From assembly GCF_006346335.1 (NCBI RefSeq), contig NZ_VDMC01000001.1, forward strand, positions 248,001 to 312,000: 64,000 nt of DNA, given 5' to 3'. The position numbers and the translations under genes were made by a program. This document shows, piece after piece, positions 18,407 to 27,720 of this stretch. The notes under the pieces were generated by a model, which saw nothing but the letters and a program-made list of their open reading frames with translations, had not been told where the DNA came from and made no database searches. This DNA is from Aequorivita sinensis. GTDB taxonomy: Bacteria; Bacteroidota; Bacteroidia; Flavobacteriales; Flavobacteriaceae. Position 1 is the first letter of the stretch. Every line of letters begins with the position of its first letter.

Positions 18407-19267
18407 TTAGTTAAATCGCTTTTCAATTATATTCATAAACCTTTCGGCATAAACTTCTTTATTTTCCCAATGATTATAGTCTGGTTTTACTTGAGCGTTT
18501 AAAAAGGATTGTGCCTCCTCATAACTTTCTAAAGTATTTATTTGTGATAACACACGAGTGTAATCTTCAATTTGCCCATCAAATAAATGCTTTATAAATG
18601 CCAATCTATCATTCAAACCTACATTCAATCCTTTATTTACAACATCGTTTAAAGATTTCACTTTTGTTTCAGACGCAGGTTTTCTCTTTTCTTCAACATC
18701 TTTCACTTCTACTGGTTCTGAAACTTCAACTGGGTTTGAAAACAAATTTGTTTGCTTTCTTTCAAATTCAGGCATTCTTTGATAGGTAGAAGCAAATTCT
18801 TCCAATTCATTTTTTATATGATTTGAAGGCGCTGTATCTGGAGCAGGTTCCTCAGGTGTTTTCGATTCCTCAGGAATTTTTGGTTCCTCAACTTTAGGAA
18901 GCAATTCGTCTAGCATTTCATCTATCTTATCGCTTTCTTCAGGCATTTGAGCTACTATATCCTTAATTTTCTCCATTAAAGGTTCAATAAGATCTTCCTT
19001 GTGTTCTGGTTGCGGCACAGGCTCAGGCTCAGTAAACCAATTTTCTTCACGAAAACTTTTAGAGTCTAACGATTCTTCTTGTTCCATCTCTTTTTCTGGC
19101 TCTGTTTCGTAATCACCTTCAAGTTGGTTTTCTAGATACTCAAGCACTATCAATTTATCGTAAAGCTCTCTGACTAACCCTTTAACAGATGTGGTTTCAA
19201 AAGTACTTTCATTAGCTATTATTTTCTTTGCGACTGTCGATAATTGCTCTCGCAGTTTCTTCTTCAT
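18407..19267 (-). CDS. Conserved hypothetical protein, acidic and coiled, 286 aa
   Basis: I do not recognise a named family. The N-terminal 50 residues are helical and basic (MKKKLREQLSTVAKKII). A long Glu/Pro-rich, low-complexity acidic linker fills about residues 55-170 (repeats of EEPK/PEESK). A folded C-terminal part, residues 200-286, contains LNDRLAFIKHLFDGQIEDYTRVLSQINTLESYEEAQSFL and ends NHWENKEVYAERFMNIIEKRFN. No signal peptide or membrane segment is seen, so it is cytoplasmic. It is the first gene of the cluster with DoxX and rsmI and is divergent from tdk across 184 bases. Confidence 0.8.
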   Translation of the reverse strand: MKKKLREQLSTVAKKIIANESTFETTSVKGLVRELYDKLIVLEYLENQLEGDYETEPEKEMEQEESLDSKSFREENWFTEPEPVPQPEHKEDLIEPLMEKIKDIVAQMPEESDKIDEMLDELLPKVEEPKIPEESKTPEEPAPDTAPSNHIKNELEEFASTYQRMPEFERKQTNLFSNPVEVSEPVEVKDVEEKRKPASETKVKSLNDVVNKGLNVGLNDRLAFIKHLFDGQIEDYTRVLSQINTLESYEEAQSFLNAQVKPDYNHWENKEVYAERFMNIIEKRFN

Positions 19268-19451
19268 ATCTTATTAAATTAAACCGTATTTCTATTTTGT
19301 TTTTATAAATTTACGCATCCTTTGTGTAATCATCAACTATTTTTATATACTTATGTAAATACGTTGATTTCCAAAGGCTTCAACCAAACCGCAAGTTGAA
19401 TATCCTTTTGGTAAAATTATTAAAGTTGAATGTTGCGTGTAAATTTAAACT

Positions 19452-20111
19452 ATGTTTCTTGAAAATACCGTAAATCAGAAAGAACAATTTGGCTGGATTG
19501 AAGTAATCTGCGGTTCCATGTTTTCAGGAAAAACCGAAGAACTTATCCGAAGGCTTAAACGAGCTCAGTTTGCACGTCAGAAAGTAGAGATTTTTACACC
19601 TTCCATAGATACTCGTTATGCTGAAGATGCAGTAACCAGTCACGATAGCAACCAAATTAGATCTACACCAGTGCCTGCCGCTGCAAATATTCCAATTTTG
19701 GCAGATAATTGCGATGTAGTTGGGATTGATGAAGCTCAATTTTTTGACGATGAAATTGTAAAAATATGTAACGACCTAGCCAATAGAGGTGTAAGAGTGA
19801 TTGTTGCAGGACTGGATATGGACTACAAAGGAAATCCCTTTGGGCCGATGCCTGCATTAATGGCAACTGCTGAATATGTAACTAAAGTACACGCTGTTTG
19901 TACCCGAACAGGAAATCTTGCGCACTATAGCTATCGTAAAGCTAAAAGTGAATCACTAGTTTTACTAGGAGAAACAGAAGAATATGAACCCTTAAGTCGA
20001 GCTGCATTTTATAAAGCACAGTTACGTGACAAAGTCGTAAAACTAGAAGTGAAAGATGTTGAAGAATTAAACGATAAAATTCCTCCTGAAAATACAGGAA
20101 AAAAAGCATAA
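19452..20111 (+). CDS. tdk: Thymidine kinase
   Basis: Type II thymidine kinase of 219 residues, which phosphorylates thymidine with ATP in nucleotide salvage. The P-loop is [10 protein letters not shown] (21-30), the Walker B-like segment is [13 protein letters not shown], and the lasso region [19 protein letters not shown] is intact. Zinc ligands are reduced: the segment that usually holds CxxC reads [15 protein letters not shown], so only one of the first two Cys is kept. Two bases separate it from alr, so the two form an operon. Confidence 0.95.
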   Translation: MFLENTVNQKEQFGWIEVICGSMFSGKTEELIRRLKRAQFARQKVEIFTPSIDTRYAEDAVTSHDSNQIRSTPVPAAANIPILADNCDVVGIDEAQFFDDEIVKICNDLANRGVRVIVAGLDMDYKGNPFGPMPALMATAEYVTKVHAVCTRTGNLAHYSYRKAKSESLVLLGETEEYEPLSRAAFYKAQLRDKVVKLEVKDVEELNDKIPPENTGKKA

Positions 20112-20113
20112 CT

Positions 20114-21223
20114 ATGCCCAAAGCAACAGAAACAATATTAGAAATAGACTTAAACGCCTTAAGCAATAATTACAAATACCTTACTTCAAAATTAAAAAAC
20201 AACACCAAGTTTATGGCTGTTGTAAAAGCCTATGCTTACGGAAGCGACTCAGTTGCTATTGCCAAAGAACTTGTGGATTTAGGTGCAGATTATTTTGCTG
20301 TAGCCTATCCAATTGAAGGAGTTACTCTTAGAGATGCAGCAATACAAACACCAATTTTAGTATTACACCCACTTCCTGTAAACTTTGATGTTATAGTAAA
20401 TCGATGTTTAGAGCCTAGTATTTATTCTTTTAAAATATTAGATGAATTCATAGCATACGCCGAAAAAACTAATCAAAATAACTATCCAATTCACTTAAAA
20501 TTCAACACTGGATTAAACCGGCTAGGATTTACAGAAGACGAAATTTCATTAATTTCTAAAAAATTAGCAGCTACAAAAAGTGTAAAAGTAAAATCGGCCT
20601 TTTCACATTTAGGAGCTTCTGAAGATTTATCAGAAAAAGAGTTTTCACTTAAGCAGATTAATACTTTTAAAAGCATTTCAGAAAAATTAACTGCGGAACT
20701 TGGATATAAGCCATTACTGCACTGTGCAAACACATCTGGGATTATTAATTACCCTGAAGCACATTTTGATATGGTCCGTTCGGGCATAGGACTTTATGGC
20801 TTTGGTAACGATAAAGAAGAAAATAAAAACTTTAAACCAATAGCAACTTTAAAAACGGTTATTTCACAAATTCACACAGTTAATAAAGGTGAAAGTATTG
20901 GATATAACAGAGGTATAATTGTTGAGAAGACCACTCAATCTGCCACTTTACCGCTGGGTCATGCCGATGGAATTCCACGCTCTTATGGCAAAGGCAAAGG
21001 TTGGGTAGTTATTAATGGTAAAAAAGCTCCTATCCACGGAAATGTGTGTATGGACATGATTATGGTTGATGTAACAGATATTGAGTGTGAGGAAGGCGAT
21101 GAAGCTATTGTTTTTGGTTCCACAAATACTGCGGAAGATTTATCTGCAGCTATAAACTCTATTCCTTATGAATTACTAACTGCAATTTCACAACGTATTA
21201 TAAGAGTGATTTGCCGTAAATAA
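20114..21223 (+). CDS. alr: Alanine racemase
   Basis: PLP-dependent racemase of 369 residues giving D-alanine for peptidoglycan. The PLP lysine is K38 in MAVVKAYAYGS. The barrel segments FNTGLNRLGF, HCANTSGI and DMVRSGIGLYGF, plus the C-terminal LPLGHADGIPRSYGKG and VCMDMIMVDVT, are all in place. It follows tdk after two bases and precedes mscL by 79 bases, where a separate promoter element is seen. Confidence 0.96.
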   Translation: MPKATETILEIDLNALSNNYKYLTSKLKNNTKFMAVVKAYAYGSDSVAIAKELVDLGADYFAVAYPIEGVTLRDAAIQTPILVLHPLPVNFDVIVNRCLEPSIYSFKILDEFIAYAEKTNQNNYPIHLKFNTGLNRLGFTEDEISLISKKLAATKSVKVKSAFSHLGASEDLSEKEFSLKQINTFKSISEKLTAELGYKPLLHCANTSGIINYPEAHFDMVRSGIGLYGFGNDKEENKNFKPIATLKTVISQIHTVNKGESIGYNRGIIVEKTTQSATLPLGHADGIPRSYGKGKGWVVINGKKAPIHGNVCMDMIMVDVTDIECEEGDEAIVFGSTNTAEDLSAAINSIPYELLTAISQRIIRVICRK

Positions 21224-21266
21224 ACAAATGCTGAATTTATTGTGATATATTGTATAAATATTTCGC

Positions 21267-21274
21267 TAAATTTG
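21267..21274 (+). promoter_or_regulatory. Promoter -7 element of mscL
   Basis: TAAATTTG matches TAnnTTTG exactly, 28 bases before the mscL ATG. Confidence 0.6.
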
Positions 21275-21302
21275 GAAATACTAACACATTAAACTAATCA
21301 AC

Positions 21303-21713
21303 ATGTTAAAAGAATTTAGAGATTTTATTATGACGGGCAATGTCGTAGATCTTGCCGTTGCTGTAATTTTAGCAGGTGCCGTTGGCCTTGTTGTTACAGG
21401 ATTTACTAACGACATGATTATGCCAATCGTTGGGCATTTTGCAGGCGGAATGGATTTTGCCGACCTTAAGTATGTATTAGATCCAGCTGTAATTGGTCCT
21501 GATGGCGAAATTGTAGAACCAGAAAACGCAGTTATGTGGGGTAAATGGGTAAATTCCATTATTAACCTGATAATTGTAGGATTTGTTTTATTTATGATAG
21601 TAAAAGCTTACGGAAACGTACGTAAGAAAAAAGAAGAAGCTCCTGCTCCAGACCCAGGACCATCTGAAAAGGATATTTTATTAGAAATTCGTGACGAGCT
21701 TAGAAAAAAATAA
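21303..21713 (+). CDS. mscL: Large-conductance mechanosensitive channel MscL
   Basis: A 136-residue pentameric tension-gated channel that releases solutes on osmotic downshock. It has the N-terminal amphipathic segment MLKEFRDFIMTGN, a pore helix VVDLAVAVILAGAVGLVVTGFTNDMIMP, and a second helix WVNSIINLIIVGFVLFMIVKAY. The charged C-terminal bundle is KKKEEAPAPDPGPSEKDILLEIRDELRKK. Length and order are normal. A clear terminator follows about 115 bases downstream. Confidence 0.95.
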   Translation: MLKEFRDFIMTGNVVDLAVAVILAGAVGLVVTGFTNDMIMPIVGHFAGGMDFADLKYVLDPAVIGPDGEIVEPENAVMWGKWVNSIINLIIVGFVLFMIVKAYGNVRKKKEEAPAPDPGPSEKDILLEIRDELRKK

Positions 21714-21826
21714 TTTTCTTACTTAAGTGACTTTATCAATAAAGGTTACTGAGTAGTTCTGATAAATTATCTAAGGATTTTATTGAAAATTTATCGAAGT
21801 ACCGCTACACTATATATTCTAACCTT

Positions 21827-21859
21827 AACCCTCTATCAATAAAAAGATAGAGGGTTTTT
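21827..21859 (+). terminator. Intrinsic terminator downstream of mscL
   Basis: A perfect 11-bp stem AACCCTCTATC/GATAGAGGGTT (21827-21837 and 21845-21855) with loop AATAAAA is followed by TTTTTC. It ends the mscL (or alr-mscL) transcript in the 398-base gap before asd. Confidence 0.9.
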
Positions 21860-21934
21860 CTTTGTTTTAAATTGACAAAACTGTTAATAGACGAAATAAA
21901 ATTTCAAATCATTAAAATAGCACAAAGTAGCGTC

Positions 21935-21942
21935 TATATTTG
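21935..21942 (+). promoter_or_regulatory. Possible promoter of asd within an inverted repeat
   Basis: TATATTTG matches TAnnTTTG exactly. It is framed by CACAAAG (21921-21927) and CTTTGTG (21953-21959), a 7-bp inverted repeat that could be an operator. It would give asd a leader of about 160 bases. The rest of the gap, 21960-22111, shows no gene. Confidence 0.45.
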
Positions 21943-22111
21943 GTTAATTCTCCTTTGTGTTAAGGCTTTCCTCTTAAGTGAAATTTAACTTCAAACTCAT
22001 TGCTTGCTTTGTAAAAATCTTTCCGACCTTTGTAGATAAGTAATTAATAATTCGAGCACGCTAGATTAGTGTATTTACAGAATTAAAATAACGAATAATA
22101 ATTTTCAGAAT

Positions 22112-23101
22112 ATGAAATTAGCTGTAGTTGGCGCAACTGGTATGGTTGGTGAAGTAATGCTTAAAGTGTTAGCAGAACGCAACTTCCCTATAGATGAACT
22201 GCTTTTAGTAGCTTCAGAAAGATCTATTGGAAAAGAGATGACTTTTAAAGGCAAAACCTATAAAGTAATAGGTCTAGAAGAAGCTGTTGCAGCCAAACCG
22301 GATATTGCTTTATTTTCTGCAGGCGGAAGTACATCATTAGAATGGGCTCCAAAGTTTGCTGAAGTTGGAACAACGGTTATCGACAATTCTTCTGCTTGGC
22401 GAATGGATCGCGACAAGAAGTTAATTGTTCCTGAAATTAATGCTCATATTTTAACTAAAGAGGATAAAATAATAGCTAATCCAAACTGCTCAACCATTCA
22501 ATTGGTGATGGCATTAGCACCACTTCATAAAAAGTACAAAATGAAACGCGTTGTTGTTTCTACCTACCAATCGGTTTCTGGAACTGGATTGAAGGCGGTG
22601 CAACAAATGGAAAATGAAATGGCCGGAATAAAAGGTGAAATGGCTTACCCTTACCCTATTCATAAAAATGCACTTCCACACTGTGATGTGTTTGAAGAAA
22701 ATGGTTATACCAAAGAAGAAATGAAGCTTGCTCGAGAACCTCAAAAAATATTAGACGATCGCACTTTTTCAATTACAGCCACAGCAGTACGCATTCCAAC
22801 CTCTGGTGGACATAGTGAATCGGTTAACGTTGAATTTGAAAACGAATTTGAATTAGGGGATATTCGCAAAATGCTTCACGAAACTCCTGGCGTTACGTTG
22901 CAAGATAATATAGACACAAACATTTATCCGATGCCAATTTACGCACACGATAAAGACGAGGTTTTTGTTGGGAGAATTCGTAGAGATGAAACACAGGAAA
23001 ACACAGTAAATATGTGGATTGTGAGTGACAACCTACGAAAAGGCGCAGCTACAAATACAATTCAAATTGCGGAATACTTGGTTGCTAATTCTTTAATATA
23101 A
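22112..23101 (+). CDS. asd: Aspartate-semialdehyde dehydrogenase
   Basis: NADP-dependent enzyme of 329 residues making aspartate semialdehyde for lysine/diaminopimelate, threonine and methionine. The Rossmann motif is VVGATGMVGEVML (6-18), the catalytic Cys is C126 in NPNCSTIQ, and the His-containing substrate site is in RIPTSGGHSE. Length is normal. Its last nine bases overlap the 3' end of the convergent CHAT gene. Confidence 0.95.
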   Translation: MKLAVVGATGMVGEVMLKVLAERNFPIDELLLVASERSIGKEMTFKGKTYKVIGLEEAVAAKPDIALFSAGGSTSLEWAPKFAEVGTTVIDNSSAWRMDRDKKLIVPEINAHILTKEDKIIANPNCSTIQLVMALAPLHKKYKMKRVVVSTYQSVSGTGLKAVQQMENEMAGIKGEMAYPYPIHKNALPHCDVFEENGYTKEEMKLAREPQKILDDRTFSITATAVRIPTSGGHSESVNVEFENEFELGDIRKMLHETPGVTLQDNIDTNIYPMPIYAHDKDEVFVGRIRRDETQENTVNMWIVSDNLRKGAATNTIQIAEYLVANSLI

Positions 23102-25717
23102 TTCTTTTGAATTTACTGAGGTTTTCTTTCTCTTTTTATAATACCAAATTCCTATTCCTATTAAAGGAATTAAAAGAAGTAAAAAGTAAACTGAACTTAT
23201 ATTCCTTTTTTCTTGAGGAGCATCTGTGGTACCATAATAAACAAATGCACCCCAATAATAAGGTGATTTACGGGTGTTGTCTATAGTTTTGTTTTGGAGA
23301 TAATCTAAACTAGCTCCATGAAGTGAAAGATTTCGAGAATGGGTTTTACTTAGGTTTTGATAATAATACTCCATTAATTCGGCTGTACTTTTATCATTTA
23401 CCTGCCACAAAGAAAACAACACATTAGAAGCACCCGCATACTGAAACCCACGCGCTAAACTCAAAGCACCTTCACCTTTAACTACTTTTCCAACTCCGGT
23501 GTCACAAGCACTTAAAATCACTAATTGATTAGAAAATTCAAGCCCATAAAGTTCTTCTACCGAAAATGTTCGATCAAAAAAACTTATTGATGGTCCGCTG
23601 CTAAAACTACCTCCAGTTGCGTGAGTAGACAGATGTAAAATTGTATGAGAATCGGCACTTGCAACAAAGTTTTTAACTGTGGCCTTAGTCTCCATTAACA
23701 TATCAGACTTAAATACTTCGGCTATTGCTTTTGCTTCATTAACCGAATATTCTAATTCCTGAGCTGAATTTTTAAACACAGGAAACACCCCTAAAACGGA
23801 TTGCCTTTCATCTAAAGGGGTAGTATTTCTTAAGTATTCAGTAAATGAAACTGTGTAGGAAACTGTACTTTCAAAAATTAAAAAAGGCATTTCAGCGTAT
23901 TTAAAAATCGATGATTCTGAAGTTAATAATGTTTGAAAAGGAATAAATGATAAAATTCCATCGGGAATAATAATCAAGTTTTCTGCTCTTGGTAACTGCA
24001 GTTTTCTGAAAAGCTTTAAAGAAGAATCAGTAAAGAGCGGTATATCATTGTTAATAGTTGCTGGGTTATCAAAAAAACGATTATAAGAACGAATTGTTTC
24101 TATAAATTGATGATGCTCTGTCTTTGAACCAACAATTTTCTTAAATATTAGTTTTTCTTTTGAAATACCAAACTGATAAACAACCTCGGAACCAACAAAA
24201 TAACTCACCAAAGTCTGATTTGAAATTGTAGCTTTATGTATAACTTCATCTAGGTCAACAAAGGAATTTGACATTAGTGAATTCGCTATTTCAGATTGAA
24301 TATTAGTATATTGTATTCTTTGCTTGGTAAGTAGTGCACTGTATTCTTTTTGAAGATGTACCAACTTATCATAATCAAGGTTATTATTTAAAACCTGTTT
24401 TTGAATTTGATCACTTATTACAGCGAACTCCTTTTGAAGCTTTTGAAATTCTGAAAACTTTTTATTTTCTGACGAGTTCAGTTTGGCTTTTAAAAACACC
24501 GCCTCACTTACAATTCTCCCTTTCACCTTGTTATCGAGTTGTACGGCTTTAGCAATCCATTCTTTGTTTTTAGTTGACTGATATTGCTTATAAAACACTT
24601 CCATCATCATCTCACTTCTACGTTTTACGTCTTGTTGGGCTAACAATTTGCTACCTTGAACATACAGTTCTGCAAAAAGATAATCACTAACTTCAGAAGC
24701 GAGATTAAAAGCTTCTAACGCTTCATTTAAATTACTTTGATTGTTGAGTACATTTCCTTGTAAGTCCAAGGCATCCATTAAAATCGTTTCCGCATATACT
24801 TGATCATTTCTAGGTATAGACTGTTCTATATTATACGAAGGAATTAACAACTTATAAATTTGCTGAATTTGAGATAGAGAATTTTCCATCTGTCCTGAAA
24901 CAAAATAAGTTTCTGCCAATGATAATTGCATTTTCGCGGCTTCTCGAAAATTTATGTTAGAGGCGTTATGAAGGATTTTAATAGCCTTTTTTAAATTGAG
25001 AATTGCTTTATCATTTTCTTTTTTTGAAAGCTCAACTTGCGCTAAAAGTTGATAGGCTTTTGGGTCATTAGAATTTGATTTTAAAACTTCATTTAAAAGA
25101 TTTTTAGTTTCTTTTATCTGATGTAGAGCAAAATATGCACTTGCTAAATTAATTTTTAAATCATGATTGGTGGGCGAATCTTTTAGGGCTTGTAGCAAGA
25201 TATTTTTCGCTTTATGAAATTCTCCTCGATTGTGATATAATACAGAAAGATTTAAGATACCACTAACATGTTGATTAGCTTGCCCAGTTTCCCTAGCATA
25301 AATTATGTAATGTTTTATAGTATTTTCTGCTTCTGATAAGGCTTGGGTTTTTATATAAAGATTACCTAGAGGCTTTAGACAATATTCTATAATATCGTAG
25401 TTACTAAGGCTTTCAGAAAAGTATAATTGCTTTGCTTTTTCGTAAACTTCGATAGCTTTTTGAAGTGCTTTGTTTTGAGTTTCTATATAACCAATATTGC
25501 AATAAGCAATGGTTTTCGCCAACAGCACTTCTTTATCTCTTGAGAGCGTAGCATCCACTACATTCAAGAGTTCGAATTGGTTCTCGGAGTTTGGTTGTTC
25601 TATATAGGAATCTAAGCGTGAATAAATAGCATCAACATCCTGTGTTTGCGCAACGGAACTTCCAATACAAATCAGGAAAAACAAAGTTCTAATTATGTGC
25701 TTTTTTAAAATTTCCAA
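23093..25717 (-). CDS. Secreted, membrane-anchored TPR-CHAT domain protein
   Basis: An 874-residue caspase-like (CHAT) protein. A signal peptide (residues 1-23, ending SSVAQ) is followed by TPR-like helical repeats over about 30-330 and a helical/coiled-coil stretch at 400-500. The CHAT peptidase domain covers about 570-830, with the expected dyad H699 (LHLSTHATGG) and C738 (ILSACDTGVG). A single membrane helix, SSVYFLLLLIPLIGIGIWYY, is followed by a basic tail. This topology puts TPR and protease in the periplasm, held by a C-terminal inner-membrane anchor. It is the last gene of an operon: its start overlaps the PKD gene by 13 bases. CHAT proteases such as TPR-CHAT are known to cut specific protein targets; the target here is unknown. 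Confidence 0.88.
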   Translation of the reverse strand: MEILKKHIIRTLFFLICIGSSVAQTQDVDAIYSRLDSYIEQPNSENQFELLNVVDATLSRDKEVLLAKTIAYCNIGYIETQNKALQKAIEVYEKAKQLYFSESLSNYDIIEYCLKPLGNLYIKTQALSEAENTIKHYIIYARETGQANQHVSGILNLSVLYHNRGEFHKAKNILLQALKDSPTNHDLKINLASAYFALHQIKETKNLLNEVLKSNSNDPKAYQLLAQVELSKKENDKAILNLKKAIKILHNASNINFREAAKMQLSLAETYFVSGQMENSLSQIQQIYKLLIPSYNIEQSIPRNDQVYAETILMDALDLQGNVLNNQSNLNEALEAFNLASEVSDYLFAELYVQGSKLLAQQDVKRRSEMMMEVFYKQYQSTKNKEWIAKAVQLDNKVKGRIVSEAVFLKAKLNSSENKKFSEFQKLQKEFAVISDQIQKQVLNNNLDYDKLVHLQKEYSALLTKQRIQYTNIQSEIANSLMSNSFVDLDEVIHKATISNQTLVSYFVGSEVVYQFGISKEKLIFKKIVGSKTEHHQFIETIRSYNRFFDNPATINNDIPLFTDSSLKLFRKLQLPRAENLIIIPDGILSFIPFQTLLTSESSIFKYAEMPFLIFESTVSYTVSFTEYLRNTTPLDERQSVLGVFPVFKNSAQELEYSVNEAKAIAEVFKSDMLMETKATVKNFVASADSHTILHLSTHATGGSFSSGPSISFFDRTFSVEELYGLEFSNQLVILSACDTGVGKVVKGEGALSLARGFQYAGASNVLFSLWQVNDKSTAELMEYYYQNLSKTHSRNLSLHGASLDYLQNKTIDNTRKSPYYWGAFVYYGTTDAPQEKRNISSVYFLLLLIPLIGIGIWYYKKRKKTSVNSKELY

Positions 25718-27717
25718 ATTGCATAGGCTTGAAGTTGAGAAGTGGGTTGGTTAAAGTTAAACACATATCGAACTCCCAAACTCGGACCGATTCTAACACC
25801 ACCTGCATTCACACCTATAAAAACCCCACTATTAAAATTGGTAAAACTTTCGGTACATTCGGTTTTTTGAAATGTATCATTCGTTTCATCCCTAATTATT
25901 CCTTCATCTGGAATATTCAAATAAGCCTCACCAGTTGTTTGGGTAGAAATTTTACTTTGAAAATCGAGCTTAAGTTGAACTCCAGCACCAACCGCCAAGA
26001 AGTTATTTAAGTTATAGCGATAGGAAATAGGCACGAGATAGGCTGTAATATTATTTTCTTTATTTTTTTCTGAAAAGCGTTGAAGACTTTCAATCCCCAC
26101 ATCATTGAGGTCGGAGGACTCAAACCTCTTTAACTCCTCGAAGGATGCTGCAGAAACAAAAAATTCACTTTGCCAATACCCGCGATACGATTTAAAAGGA
26201 GAAACTGTTACTCCGGCAAATACCTCCCGACTTTTATCTACCGAAGGCGTATAAATATATCCAGCTTTTGCACCTATAGAAATTCCAGGCATAAATCGGG
26301 TTGTACTATAATTTGTGATTATAGGTTCATTTTTATCAAAATATATTGCGGTTCGACTCTTAGTCTTCTTTTTGTGAAAGTCATCGCCAAATTTCATAGC
26401 ATATTTCACAAAACCCTTAGTAGAATCGCGTTCCATAACATTTTTTTGTGCTGTACCAGGAAGATAAATGTTTTTGAAAGTGAATATAAGTTTATCCTTT
26501 CCTGCTATAGTGTCTAAACATGAATAATTAACCTCTTTTTCTTTAGGACAAATGGGACATTCGGGATACATATCGATTACTTCTAACGTACTTTTATCAA
26601 ACATCTCTGGAGTGTCAACTTCTAAACGGATTGTGTTTGCTGGGCCTTCACCGTCATTTTGAAATTTTACTTTAAACTTAACTTTTTTATATCGAACCAA
26701 GCGATAGTTTAATAAGAAACCGTTAGTCGACATTTTATTAGGGTCGTGCGATGTTACAATCTCCAATTCGGTATCTTTTACGGTATGGTTTCCGTAGTTA
26801 TTATCAGGCACATAAATAGTTCTAAGCGTTACTAAAGCGCTAGTATCTTTTAGCATTTCAGGGGTGGTTTTTAAGGTTCTAAAAATGTGGCGTTCCTCCC
26901 CTGGCTGCATGTTTTCGAATTCTATTAGTTGGTGATTCCTGTATAGTTTTCTTGATTCTTCCAGCGTTACTGGCAGCACCAATCTCTTAGTAGAATCCTG
27001 AACTATTTTTGTACGAATACGAGGAATAACTTCTGTTCCAGCCATATAATAATCGGATTCATCAGCTTCAAATTGAGCAGCAAACATCGGATCTATTGGA
27101 GCTATTTTTTCACCGTGATGTAAACGAGTATCTTCAAGAATAAAATTGTCGTCTTTAAACTTTTTGTCGTTATAAAAAAGATATAAACTTCCACTTGTTA
27201 CATAATCTTTTGTGTTTTTGTAACTAGTAATTAGCACCATTTCTTCGTCGGGAAGTGGATCGCGATTGGAGCGTATAATTAAGTGTTCATCTTCAGGAAA
27301 GATTGAGGGAATAGCTTCTGAAGAATCTAGAGAAGCACTTGCACCACCTATATCTGTTGAGGTAATTCTAATTTTTTCAGGTCGGCTTTTTGGCGGTTTC
27401 CCATTGTCGTAATTATTAGTACTCCAAAGCCTAGCAGTATATTCACCCTTATTTTTGTAAGTGTGTTTCGGATTTTTTTTATTGCTATAGTTCCCATCAC
27501 CAAACTCCCAGTGGTAAGTATAAAAAGCTTTCGGCGCACCTGCTATTTGATTTAACGGAGGCATTTCTGGAGAAAAGTCAACTTTGTTTCCCATTACATC
27601 ATAAAAAATTGGAGCAGTTCGCGTAAGTGTATCTTGAACTGGACTTTGCCCTACCATACTTATTGAAAGTAAAAAAACAGCTAGTGCAGACAAAAAAGTG
27701 CGTAAAAGGTTCACCAT
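25705..27717 (-). CDS. PKD-domain protein with C-terminal outer-membrane beta-barrel
   Basis: A 670-residue exported protein. It has a signal peptide (residues 1-23, ending SMVGQ) and a PKD domain at about 30-115 with the signature YHWEFGDGNYSNKKNPKHTYKNKGEYTARL. Further beta-sandwich domains lie at 150-460, including a segment YKKVKFKVKFQNDGEGPANTIRLEVD like the repeat-type DUF11/DUF7619 domains. A C-terminal region of alternating strands from about 480 ends in VRYVFNFNQPTSQLQAYAIWKF, the aromatic-terminated pattern of an outer-membrane barrel. It may present ligand-binding domains at the outer membrane. It lies 3 bases after the lipoprotein gene and overlaps the CHAT gene, so the three are co-transcribed. 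Confidence 0.8.
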   Translation of the reverse strand: MVNLLRTFLSALAVFLLSISMVGQSPVQDTLTRTAPIFYDVMGNKVDFSPEMPPLNQIAGAPKAFYTYHWEFGDGNYSNKKNPKHTYKNKGEYTARLWSTNNYDNGKPPKSRPEKIRITSTDIGGASASLDSSEAIPSIFPEDEHLIIRSNRDPLPDEEMVLITSYKNTKDYVTSGSLYLFYNDKKFKDDNFILEDTRLHHGEKIAPIDPMFAAQFEADESDYYMAGTEVIPRIRTKIVQDSTKRLVLPVTLEESRKLYRNHQLIEFENMQPGEERHIFRTLKTTPEMLKDTSALVTLRTIYVPDNNYGNHTVKDTELEIVTSHDPNKMSTNGFLLNYRLVRYKKVKFKVKFQNDGEGPANTIRLEVDTPEMFDKSTLEVIDMYPECPICPKEKEVNYSCLDTIAGKDKLIFTFKNIYLPGTAQKNVMERDSTKGFVKYAMKFGDDFHKKKTKSRTAIYFDKNEPIITNYSTTRFMPGISIGAKAGYIYTPSVDKSREVFAGVTVSPFKSYRGYWQSEFFVSAASFEELKRFESSDLNDVGIESLQRFSEKNKENNITAYLVPISYRYNLNNFLAVGAGVQLKLDFQSKISTQTTGEAYLNIPDEGIIRDETNDTFQKTECTESFTNFNSGVFIGVNAGGVRIGPSLGVRYVFNFNQPTSQLQAYAIWKF

Positions 27718-27720
27718 AGT

